DNA of 36,855 nucleotides from positions 1 to 36,855 of the forward strand of contig JAJZXF010000020.1 of assembly GCA_021802485.1 (NCBI GenBank). The letters run 5' to 3'. Position 1 is the stretch's first letter. Each line of letters begins with the position of its first letter. Below the pieces are notes generated by a model, which did not search any database, was not told the DNA's origin, and was given only the letters and a program-made list of their open reading frames with translations. Origin of the DNA: Actinomycetes bacterium. GTDB lineage: Bacteria; Actinomycetota; Acidimicrobiia; Acidimicrobiales; JAJZXF01. Position numbers and translations under genes: made by a program. Positions 1 through 6,691 of the stretch are shown here, piece after piece.

Positions 1-12
1 GCGCAGTTTGAG

Positions 13-87
13 GGTGGCCGAGGGGACTCGAACCCCCGACCTCCAGGGCCACAACCTGGTGCTCTAACCAACTGAGCTACGACCACC
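13..87 (-). tRNA. tRNA-His (anticodon GTG)
   Basis: The minus strand folds as a full cloverleaf. The acceptor stem GTGGTCG/CGGCCAC has one G-U pair. The anticodon stem CCAGG/CCTGG encloses the loop TTGTGGC, whose anticodon GTG occupies 50-52. The T arm is GGGGG-TTCGAGT-CCCCT. An extra G at 87 (G-1) faces C at 13 (position 73), which is the identity element of histidine tRNAs. The 3' CCA is not encoded. It is divergent from surE. Confidence 0.97.
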
Positions 88-247
88 ATGACAGTTCCCG
101 GACAACTCCGGTAGACGCCGGTCCGATACGGCAATCCGAAGAGTAGATAGCGGCCAGTTCCCAGGCATCTAACACTCGCGCTCGTATCTCGCTTTGCTCA
201 GTATAGCCCAAGAACCATAGGGCTCGGGCCAGCGAGCGGTAAGCGGC

Positions 248-253
248 TAGGGT
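248..253 (+). promoter_or_regulatory. -10 hexamer TAGGGT for leaderless surE
   Basis: TAGGGT fits the actinobacterial TAnnnT -10 element and lies 7 bases before the ATG at 261, so transcription would start at or next to the start codon. There is no ribosome-binding site upstream of that ATG, and no clear -35 box. This hexamer overlaps the alternative GTG at 252 and favours the ATG at 261 as the true start. Confidence 0.5.
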
Positions 254-260
254 GACGACC

Positions 261-1127
261 ATGCGGATTCTCGTTACCAATGATGACGGCATTACCTCGC
301 CCGGCCTGCACGAGCTCGTGCGGGCGATTCACAGCAATGGTGTCGAGGTGACAGCTGCAGCCCCGCTGGAGGACTGCACAGGAGCTGGTGCTGGTGTCGG
401 GGAAGGATACAGGAAAGGCTCGGTCTCGTTCCGCCGCTACGAAATTCCCGGTGCAGCAGACGTCCAAGCGTTTGGCGTCGACGCTCTGCCGGCCCTCATC
501 GTCCTCGTGGGCTGTCTCGGCGGGTTTGGCAAACCCCCCGACCTCGTAGTTTCTGGGATCAATCTCGGCCTCAATACAGGACCAGCAGTACTTCATTCCG
601 GCACCGTTGGGGCCGCACTGACCGCGCTGCACTTCCAAACCAGCGCTCTCGCAGTAAGCGTGCAGCCGTTCGAGCCTGTCTGCTGGGATACCGCTGCGAA
701 ACTAGCGGCGCGCGTGATCAACCAGATGAAGGACCTGCCGGCAGCCTCAATGGTGAACCTTAACGTTCCCGGCATCCCTTCGGACGAGGTGCGAGGAGTC
801 CGCCGTGCCGATCTATGCCGGCGGGGACCGTTTCGCTCACCCGAACGCCCTTCAGCTGGAAATGGCCCGTTGGGTGGTCTCCAGGTAAAAGAAGACGGCT
901 CGGGGATCGGCACCGTCACGCTCGATCCCGGGTGGCCTACGCAGCTGAAGCGTGCAAGCAAGAACGATGCTGAGTTCGCGCAATCCGAGCGAACATCCGG
1001 GTTCCCCTCGGACACCGATCTCGTCGACGCAGGATACGCCGCGGTGACCGTGCTCACACTGGTGCACGAGGACAGCCAACCCTCAGCAGCTGTGCTTCTC
1101 AAGAATCTTGAAGCGCTTCAACCTTGA
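261..1127 (+). CDS. surE: 5'/3'-nucleotidase SurE
   Basis: SurE is a metal-dependent phosphatase that dephosphorylates nucleoside monophosphates. The N-terminus MRILVTNDDGITSPG contains the family's metal-binding Asp pair (D8, D9). SGINLGLNTG holds the metal-ligand Asn (N101), and SGTVGAA (113-119) is the expected active-site loop. The normally Ser/Gly-rich loop after the third strand reads PLEDCTGAGAG here, so it is somewhat divergent. The protein is 288 residues, a little longer than the usual 250-265, with a longer C-terminal part. I chose ATG 261 over GTG 252 because a TAGGGT -10 hexamer overlaps the GTG. It is convergent with the GGDEF gene, and its last codons form a 14-base palindrome (1109-1122) that may aid termination. 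Confidence 0.9.
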   Translation: MRILVTNDDGITSPGLHELVRAIHSNGVEVTAAAPLEDCTGAGAGVGEGYRKGSVSFRRYEIPGAADVQAFGVDALPALIVLVGCLGGFGKPPDLVVSGINLGLNTGPAVLHSGTVGAALTALHFQTSALAVSVQPFEPVCWDTAAKLAARVINQMKDLPAASMVNLNVPGIPSDEVRGVRRADLCRRGPFRSPERPSAGNGPLGGLQVKEDGSGIGTVTLDPGWPTQLKRASKNDAEFAQSERTSGFPSDTDLVDAGYAAVTVLTLVHEDSQPSAAVLLKNLEALQP

Positions 1128-1254
1128 AGCCTCCCGGGCTGAAGTGCCGAGTTTTGCGCTCACAAATACAGAGATCACGTGTGCTGGTATGTTCGAAGGC
1201 GTTACACACCGGCGCGTGTCGCGAAAGCAGCTGGGTCCAGACCCCTCGCTAGCG

Positions 1255-2250
1255 CTAACCGCAGACGATGCAGCTCCGGCCGTTCTCCTTTGCCTCCAGC
1301 AATGCCTTATCCGCCTTGTGCAACAGCTCGAGGCTCGAGTCACCAGGGGTCCACTCTGCGATCCCGACCGACCATCCGATGTTTCCGTAGCCTCTGAGGC
1401 GTCCGAAGATCTCGATCGCATTGCGCTGGTCGCAGCTCGGGAGAACTACTACAAACTCGTCCCCGCCGTAGCGGGCGAGAATATCAATCTTGCGCAGTGC
1501 GGACTGCCACCTGATAGCCATGTTGCGCAAGATGATGTCGCCAGCGAGGTGCCCCTCGGTGTCGTTCACGCTCTTGAAGCCATCAAGGTCGATCACCCCA
1601 ACGCAAAGCGAGCCACCAAAGCGGATAATCCGGGCCACCTCACGCTCAAGTATGTGCTCCAGCGCTTGCCTGTTCGGGAGCCGGGTCAGTGGATCCGTGA
1701 GCGCAATCCTTCGAAGTTCGGACTTCAACCGGGTGACCACGACCGTTGAGAGCACCACAGTGCTTATCACGATTATCGCAATAGAGATGCTCAAGGTGCT
1801 CCACGAGACCGCGATGACTGCCGAGAAGGCCACGCAGATGAAAGCAAGGTGCGCAGCGACAGCAGTTCTGCTGAAGAAGTATGCAGCGTAGATGCCGACC
1901 CAGACGTACATCGCAGCTATCCCGACCGACATCGCGCCCCCATGGCTCAAGTAGATTCCAGCTGTCGTCATCGTTGTCCCCACTACAACGAGCAACTGGT
2001 ACCAGCGATCACCAAGGCGCTGGCCAACGAGAAGCACTGTTGCCCCGAGCGCGCCCGCTAGCAATGTGAGTGCGAGCGCGAGCGTTGCATTGACCCCCCT
2101 GGGGCTAGGTAGGAGGAGCGAACACACCCCGATAGCCGCCCCAGTCAGCCACATACTCCCCATGATCCGCGCCTGCAAGCGCATCTGGCGCTCGCCAAAG
2201 ACGTTTCCATCGAAAAGCCCGAAAAGCGCCATGTGCGGGTGCGGGGACTT
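1255..2250 (-). CDS. Membrane-bound diguanylate cyclase (GGDEF)
   Basis: This enzyme makes cyclic di-GMP from two GTP. The N-terminal half has about five to six hydrophobic segments, a membrane sensor of no recognised family. The C-terminal domain opens with LTDPLTRLPNR, the usual GGDEF-domain start. It carries an intact GGDEF signature (ARYGGDEFVVVLP), preceded five residues upstream by RKID, an RxxD inhibitory site, so both activity and product feedback are expected. No EAL domain is present. The start is uncertain. The frame is open up to 2505, but its first 85 codons encode a low-complexity acidic/arginine-rich stretch. I place the start at GTG 2250, just before ATG 2232, which begins MALFGLFDGN. 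Neither has a convincing ribosome-binding site. The 5' region is divergent from the kinase. Confidence 0.87.
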   Translation of the reverse strand, partial: KSPHPHMALFGLFDGNVFGERQMRLQARIMGSMWLTGAAIGVCSLLLPSPRGVNATLALALTLLAGALGATVLLVGQRLGDRWYQLLVVVGTTMTTAGIYLSHGGAMSVGIAAMYVWVGIYAAYFFSRTAVAAHLAFICVAFSAVIAVSWSTLSISIAIIVISTVVLSTVVVTRLKSELRRIALTDPLTRLPNRQALEHILEREVARIIRFGGSLCVGVIDLDGFKSVNDTEGHLAGDIILRNMAIRWQSALRKIDILARYGGDEFVVVLPSCDQRNAIEIFGRLRGYGNIGWSVGIAEWTPGDSSLELLHKADKALLEAKENGRSCIVCG

Positions 2251-2605
2251 CACATCACGATCAGGTTCCTTATGATCATCCACGCAACTGCCCCCGTCGG
2301 GGGCCTCGTCAAGAGTGCGCGCCGAGGAACTGCCTGGCGGCGACCCAGCGGGCGCCTGGACGCGTCCAGCGTCGCGACGTCGAGCTTGCCTGAAGAGATG
2401 ATCGAGGTCTGTGTCCTCGATATCCTCGGCACCGTCCTCGATAACCTGTAGATGTCGAACTCTGCGACGGCCCGCCGGGGTGTTCACACTCTTCAGATTC
2501 GGCACATTTCGCGTTTCTCTTGACCGTTATTGCCTCCGGCGCCCGAGTCATCCCAGTGTCGCCACCGCTACAACTCTCAGTGCGGCAAGGCTTGCCAAAA
2601 CGCGT

Positions 2606-2611
2606 TATGAT
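2606..2611 (+). promoter_or_regulatory. -10 hexamer TATGAT before FGGY kinase
   Basis: TATGAT is a near-consensus -10 box. The sixth base after it leads directly into an in-frame ATC (2618-2620), which is where FGGY kinases normally begin. The spacing matches the leaderless pattern of other genes in the window. No convincing -35 box was found. Confidence 0.5.
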
Positions 2612-2617
2612 CCCGGA

Positions 2618-4162
2618 ATCGAGCGGATTCTTGTTCTCGACATTGGCACCTCTGGGCTGCGTGCAGCAGTTGTCAGCGAGGATGCGAGGATCATCGATGT
2701 GAACTATGCCGCTTTCCCGCCATCGCTTCCTGCACCGGGACTCGTGGAATTCGATCCCGTAAAGCTCGCGGCAACCGCAGTTGAGCTCGCCCGTTCAGTT
2801 CTCGCGCGTTCAGGGCCAGTGAAGTGCGTTGGAATCACAAACCAGCGGGCTTCGACCGTCGTGTGGGACCGCTGTACAGGCGAACCTGTCGCGCCGGGCG
2901 TCGGCTGGCAGGATCTCCGCACTGTAGCAAGGTGCCTGGAGTTACAGGCCAGCGGGGTCCGCCTTACCCCGAATGCATCAGCCACCAAGTTGGCACACCT
3001 GCTCGAGCTGGCAAGAGCACGAGCGGGTCCAACAGGGCTGCAAAGCGGGGACATCTGCTTTGGGACTCTCGACACCTGGATCGCGTGGGTCCTCGCCGGC
3101 GGTGCAGTGCCTGGCGTAAACCCGCCGAACCTCGAGCAATCCCGTGCTAGAGCTGTTCATGTGACCGACTGGACTAACGCCGCAGTCACCGGCCTTGTTT
3201 CCACTGGCACTCCTGGCTGGGACTTGGACCTACTGTCCGTGCTCGACATACCGCTTGCGATCATGCCCGAGATCGTTGACAGCGCTGGCATCGTCGCCGA
3301 AGCAAGAGCCCTCGGTACGAGCGCGCCAATCGCCGCGCTGGTGGGAGATCAGCAAGCCTCCCTGATCGGCCAGGGGTGTATCCATGAAGGCATGGCGAAG
3401 ATAACGTTTGGCACCGGAGGCATGCTCGACCAGTGTGTTGGAACGCGACCTCCGGAATCCGTCGCGAGCAACGAGTGGGGGCCAAATGGAACGATTCCGA
3501 TAATTGCATGGGCGCGCGACGGCCAGTTGACTTGGGGTATCGAGGCAATGATGATTTCAGCAGGGGCTGCGGTTGACTGGCTTTGCGACAGCCTAGGCAT
3601 CCTCGCGTCCCCCGCTGACTCTCAGTCCGCGGCTGCGAGTTGCAATGACTCAGCAGGGGTCTGGTTCGTACCAGCTCTGATCGGTCTCGGCACTCCAGTG
3701 TGGGACTTTGGTGCACGGGGCGCTTTTTTTGGCCTTACCCGTGGCAGCACCGCAGCACATCTCGCAAGGGCCGTGTTGGAAGGCATCGCTCACCGCGGAG
3801 CAGATCTCGTCGACGCAGCGGAGGCGGACTCGCACCTCGCAATCGACACCATCCGCGTAGACGGCGGGATGAGTGCCAACCGAGTCTTCCTCCAGGCGCT
3901 AGCTGACGCTACGGGGCGCTGTGTCGAGGTTTCACCGATCACGGAGGCCACGACACTAGGTGCGGCTTATCTTGCCGGCGTTGCCTGCGGAGTATGGCGT
4001 GATGAGGAACAAACTGCAAGGCTGTGGTCACCTGGGGTCGTAGTCGAGCCCGATACTTCCCCCAGAGCGGCCCAACACCGGGAGGAGGCGAGAGCCAACT
4101 GGTTCAAAGCTCGTAAGGCGGCTGAAGGCACGATCCCCGAACTCTCCGCTCTTCACTTTTGA
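2618..4162 (+). CDS. FGGY-family carbohydrate kinase, glycerol kinase-like
   Basis: Read from 2618 the protein is 514 residues, the usual size for FGGY kinases. It starts ERILVLDIGTSG, the first phosphate-binding strand. Further motifs are GITNQR (72-77), GWQDLRT (96-102), GDQQASLIGQG with the catalytic-base Asp at 244, FGTGG (264-268), GLGTPVWD and VDGGMSANR. The layout is closest to glycerol kinase GlpK. However, residues matching E. coli GlpK Glu84, Tyr135 and Phe270 appear as Ala78, Asn119 and Met269, so the substrate may not be glycerol. The frame contains no ATG near the N-terminus, and the nearest GTG is at 2480, which would add 46 unlike residues. I infer a start at ATC 2618 on a leaderless mRNA. 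No glycerol uptake or dehydrogenase genes are adjacent. Confidence 0.85.
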   Translation: MERILVLDIGTSGLRAAVVSEDARIIDVNYAAFPPSLPAPGLVEFDPVKLAATAVELARSVLARSGPVKCVGITNQRASTVVWDRCTGEPVAPGVGWQDLRTVARCLELQASGVRLTPNASATKLAHLLELARARAGPTGLQSGDICFGTLDTWIAWVLAGGAVPGVNPPNLEQSRARAVHVTDWTNAAVTGLVSTGTPGWDLDLLSVLDIPLAIMPEIVDSAGIVAEARALGTSAPIAALVGDQQASLIGQGCIHEGMAKITFGTGGMLDQCVGTRPPESVASNEWGPNGTIPIIAWARDGQLTWGIEAMMISAGAAVDWLCDSLGILASPADSQSAAASCNDSAGVWFVPALIGLGTPVWDFGARGAFFGLTRGSTAAHLARAVLEGIAHRGADLVDAAEADSHLAIDTIRVDGGMSANRVFLQALADATGRCVEVSPITEATTLGAAYLAGVACGVWRDEEQTARLWSPGVVVEPDTSPRAAQHREEARANWFKARKAAEGTIPELSALHF

Positions 4163-4358
4163 TCCGAGACCTCCTCACATAGACGCGAAGTCGGTGTAGG
4201 CAGGCAGCGCCTCGAGGCGCGACTCCGACGGCGCATCACTCGGGGTCTGCGTGCATCGCTGGCCCATTGGCGCGGAGCTCTTTCATCTCCTCCTCCTTGC
4301 CGGTTTGTCCCAGCGCTCCGATGATTGTAGTTGTGCTTACTTGCTCACCAGATCGAAG

Positions 4359-4364
4359 TAGCCT
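4359..4364 (+). promoter_or_regulatory. -10 hexamer TAGCCT before moxR operon
   Basis: TAGCCT matches TAnnnT and ends 9 bases before the ATG at 4374, giving a leader of zero to a few bases. The gene has no Shine-Dalgarno sequence. The 4163-4373 spacer otherwise shows only a 14-base GC-rich palindrome GCGCCTCGAGGCGC (4207-4220), which could belong to the end of the kinase transcript. Confidence 0.4.
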
Positions 4365-4373
4365 GTCAACTAT

Positions 4374-5414
4374 ATGATCCCGCCACAAATCCAGGACGTC
4401 GACCCGCCAGCGTCAGTGCTCGACAAGAGCGTGCAAGCTCCCCCCCCTGCAGCGAGCGAGCTCCTTGGAGACGATGACGACCTGGCGTTCGAGGAGGCCA
4501 TCGACTTCGCTCAGAATCTCTTCCAAAGTCTCAGCCTCGTCGTGCTGGGGCTTCCGTGGGCCGTAGGCGCCGTCACCATAGCGGCAACTGCGGGACTTCA
4601 CGTGTTGATCGAAGATGTGCCGGGGGTCGGAAAGACCATGCTGGCAAAGGCCCTGGCTGCGTCTCTTGGAACCCACCTTTCGCGGATCCAGGGGAACCCG
4701 GACTTCCTCCCGTCCGACGTCACGGGTGTGTCGGTCTATACCCAGTCCAGCGGGACCTGGGAGTTTCGCCCGGGCCCCGTCTTTTCAAACGTCGTCCTTG
4801 TAGACGAGCTCAACCGGACACCGCCGAGGACGCAGTCCGCGCTCCTTGAGGCGATGCAGGAGTGCCAGGTCACAGTGGATGGGGAATCCTGGCAACTTCC
4901 ACGCCCGCACTTGGTTCTCGCGACGCAGAATCCAGTTACGCAGCTCGGAACCTACCCTTTGGTAGAGAGCCAACTGGACCGTTTCGGTCTCGCTACCCGC
5001 CTTGGATACCCGCTCGCTGACGTCGAAGTGAGCCTGGCGATGGGTGAGGGCAGGGAGCAGGCACTCGATCGCCTCAAGGTGCTCTGTGACGTGAACGGCT
5101 GGGCGCGCGTTCAGCAAGCTACAGCCCGTGTCCATCTAGCCCCTAGTGTTGCAGAGTACGCAGTTGCGATCTGCAGGGAGACTCGTGTTGCTCCAGGCGT
5201 CCGACTTGGAGCGAGCCCGAGAGCGACTATTACGATGATTGCTGCGGCAAAGGCGCATGCGATCCTTTCGAGAAGAACCTATGTGACACCAGAGGACGTA
5301 AAGGCAGTGAGCGTGTCATGCCTTGCCCACCGGCTCGCAATTGATGATGGTCCGGACGCTGCGATAGACCTCGTCCGCTCCGTGTTGGAGCGCATCGTCC
5401 CACCGAGACCGTGA
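4374..5414 (+). CDS. MoxR-family AAA+ ATPase
   Basis: MoxR ATPases act as chaperones that assemble or activate partner proteins, usually encoded next door. After an acidic, proline-rich N-terminal tail of about 40 residues, the AAA+ core shows Walker A (EDVPGVGKTMLAK, about 80-92), Walker B (VVLVDELNR, 140-148), the MoxR stretch ALLEAMQE, the sensor-1 region LATQNP, and the arginine-finger segment ESQLDRF. The C-terminal helical lid ends near PEDVKAVS. Length (346) is slightly above the usual 310-330 because of the tail. It is the first gene of a run with DUF58 and transglutaminase genes, which is the classic MoxR neighbourhood. The DUF58 gene starts 15 bases downstream. The start at ATG 4374 fits the nearby -10 hexamer. 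Confidence 0.93.
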   Translation: MIPPQIQDVDPPASVLDKSVQAPPPAASELLGDDDDLAFEEAIDFAQNLFQSLSLVVLGLPWAVGAVTIAATAGLHVLIEDVPGVGKTMLAKALAASLGTHLSRIQGNPDFLPSDVTGVSVYTQSSGTWEFRPGPVFSNVVLVDELNRTPPRTQSALLEAMQECQVTVDGESWQLPRPHLVLATQNPVTQLGTYPLVESQLDRFGLATRLGYPLADVEVSLAMGEGREQALDRLKVLCDVNGWARVQQATARVHLAPSVAEYAVAICRETRVAPGVRLGASPRATITMIAAAKAHAILSRRTYVTPEDVKAVSVSCLAHRLAIDDGPDAAIDLVRSVLERIVPPRP

Positions 5415-5429
5415 CCACAAATACCTGAT

Positions 5430-6587
5430 GTGATGAGGATGCTGCCCCAAAGCCAGGCATCACCGCGGTCTTCGCGATCCAAGGGGTCACGACGTGTGCG
5501 GAGCATTCCGACCCCTCGCAATGCGCTGTTCCCAACCATGACCGCTGCAGCAGTTCTGCTTGGCTGGGCAGCAGTCGCATTTGAAAGCGGATCCGTTTGG
5601 GTCGAGGTGACCGGAACTACGATGGCCTGTCTGATCGCAGCGGGTTTCCTGCTCCCGCCGATCGCTCTAATGCGCTCGAGGATTGAATGTACTCGAAGCC
5701 CGATGGATTGCGTCGCAGGAACTAGCGCTCCACTTACCCTCACCTCCTCACGACCTCTAATGCTTTCCACTCAAGCGATGCGCTCGGCCGGCAAGGAGTC
5801 AATCCCAGCAGTTCCGGGCAGTAGCGCAGTCCTTGAGATCGTTCCACAACATACCGGCGTGATCAGAACCGTTTCCGTCACTGTAGCAAGCGCATACCCA
5901 TTTGGTCTCCTGTGGTGGCAAAGGAAGGTCTACGTCGCCTTGCCGCAGGTCCTTTGCGTCGCGCCGAGGCTTGGTGAGCCGTTCCCAGGGATAATCACCT
6001 ACGAGGGGGATCATGCTCTAAACCGCTCCAGCAGATTCGCTCCAAGCACGATCGGCGAGCTCCGTGGTGTCATCCCCTACCTTCCGGGACATAGCAGACG
6101 CTGGGTCCACTGGCTTGCCTCAGCGCATTCAGGAAGCCTGATGGTACGCGAGATGGAAGACGAGGATGCAAAGCCGATCAGGGTGGTCGTTGCGCTACCT
6201 CGCGACGAAGAGTTGGCCGATGCCCTCGCAGCGCGAGTTCTCGGAACGCTTGTCGAGCTCCTTTCCTGCCACCACTTCGTAATCTTATGTTCCCGTGAGG
6301 ACAATGGCCTTCGCGTTGAACCTGTACGAACACGTCAAGAGGCCGGCCGGCGCCTCGCGACCACGCTGAAGGGCTCTCATCCGCTCGGTGACGAGGAGGG
6401 GGTGATTGCCGGGGGCGACCACTTGATCCCATCTTCGACCCCGAGTGAACAGTATGGGCTAACGCGGATCGCAAGGGAGCTCGCTTTGTCCAAGCCAGGC
6501 AGGGAGGTTGATGACCGTGGCGATGCGAAGGATCCAGGCGCGGTGTGGTTGCAGCAGGGGCAGGAACCGGTACTCATGATCGGATGA
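5430..6587 (+). CDS. DUF58 membrane protein, MoxR partner
   Basis: The 385-residue protein has two hydrophobic segments near residues 36-51 and 63-81, then an extramembrane domain. The DUF58 signature is at 209-243: GELRGVIPYLPGHSRR followed by HWLASA and LMVREME. DUF58 proteins are membrane-anchored, have a VWA-like fold and are thought to be MoxR targets; their biochemical role is not settled. The start could be GTG 5430, ATG 5433 or ATG 5439; none has a clear ribosome-binding site, and the gene lies 15 bases after moxR, so translational coupling is plausible. Its stop overlaps an ATG (ATGA at 6584-6587) that opens a 34-codon reading frame. Confidence 0.88.
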   Translation: MMRMLPQSQASPRSSRSKGSRRVRSIPTPRNALFPTMTAAAVLLGWAAVAFESGSVWVEVTGTTMACLIAAGFLLPPIALMRSRIECTRSPMDCVAGTSAPLTLTSSRPLMLSTQAMRSAGKESIPAVPGSSAVLEIVPQHTGVIRTVSVTVASAYPFGLLWWQRKVYVALPQVLCVAPRLGEPFPGIITYEGDHALNRSSRFAPSTIGELRGVIPYLPGHSRRWVHWLASAHSGSLMVREMEDEDAKPIRVVVALPRDEELADALAARVLGTLVELLSCHHFVILCSREDNGLRVEPVRTRQEAGRRLATTLKGSHPLGDEEGVIAGGDHLIPSSTPSEQYGLTRIARELALSKPGREVDDRGDAKDPGAVWLQQGQEPVLMIG

Positions 6588-6688
6588 CCAGCCCGCAAGC
6601 GCAAACTACCGGCTTGGCGCAAACGCGGGGGCGTCCTCGCCTTCAGGGCCACTCCCGGCTATTCGATCTTCGCGCTGGAGGGGCCTGA
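6584..6688 (+). CDS. Possible 34-residue ORF coupled to DUF58 gene
   Basis: An ATG at 6584 overlaps the DUF58 stop codon as ATGA. It opens 34 codons (beginning MTSPQAQTTG and ending RAGGA) that stop with TGA at 6686-6688. That TGA is one codon before, and in the same frame as, the GTG start of the transglutaminase gene. The peptide is polar and basic, with no recognisable motif. It may be a real small protein, a coupling device that delivers ribosomes to the next start, or chance. I do not recognise a function. Confidence 0.35.
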   Translation: MTSPQAQTTGLAQTRGRPRLQGHSRLFDLRAGGA

Positions 6689-6691
6689 AGC

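Noticed and set aside
2250-2505. N-terminal extension of the GGDEF protein to GTG 2505
   Set aside because: The added 85 codons are low-complexity, have no ribosome-binding site or TAnnnT hexamer, and overlap the start region of the divergent kinase frame. It cannot be fully excluded.
4207-4220. GC-rich palindrome after the kinase gene as a terminator
   Set aside because: It has no loop and no following T run, so there is not enough support for an intrinsic terminator.
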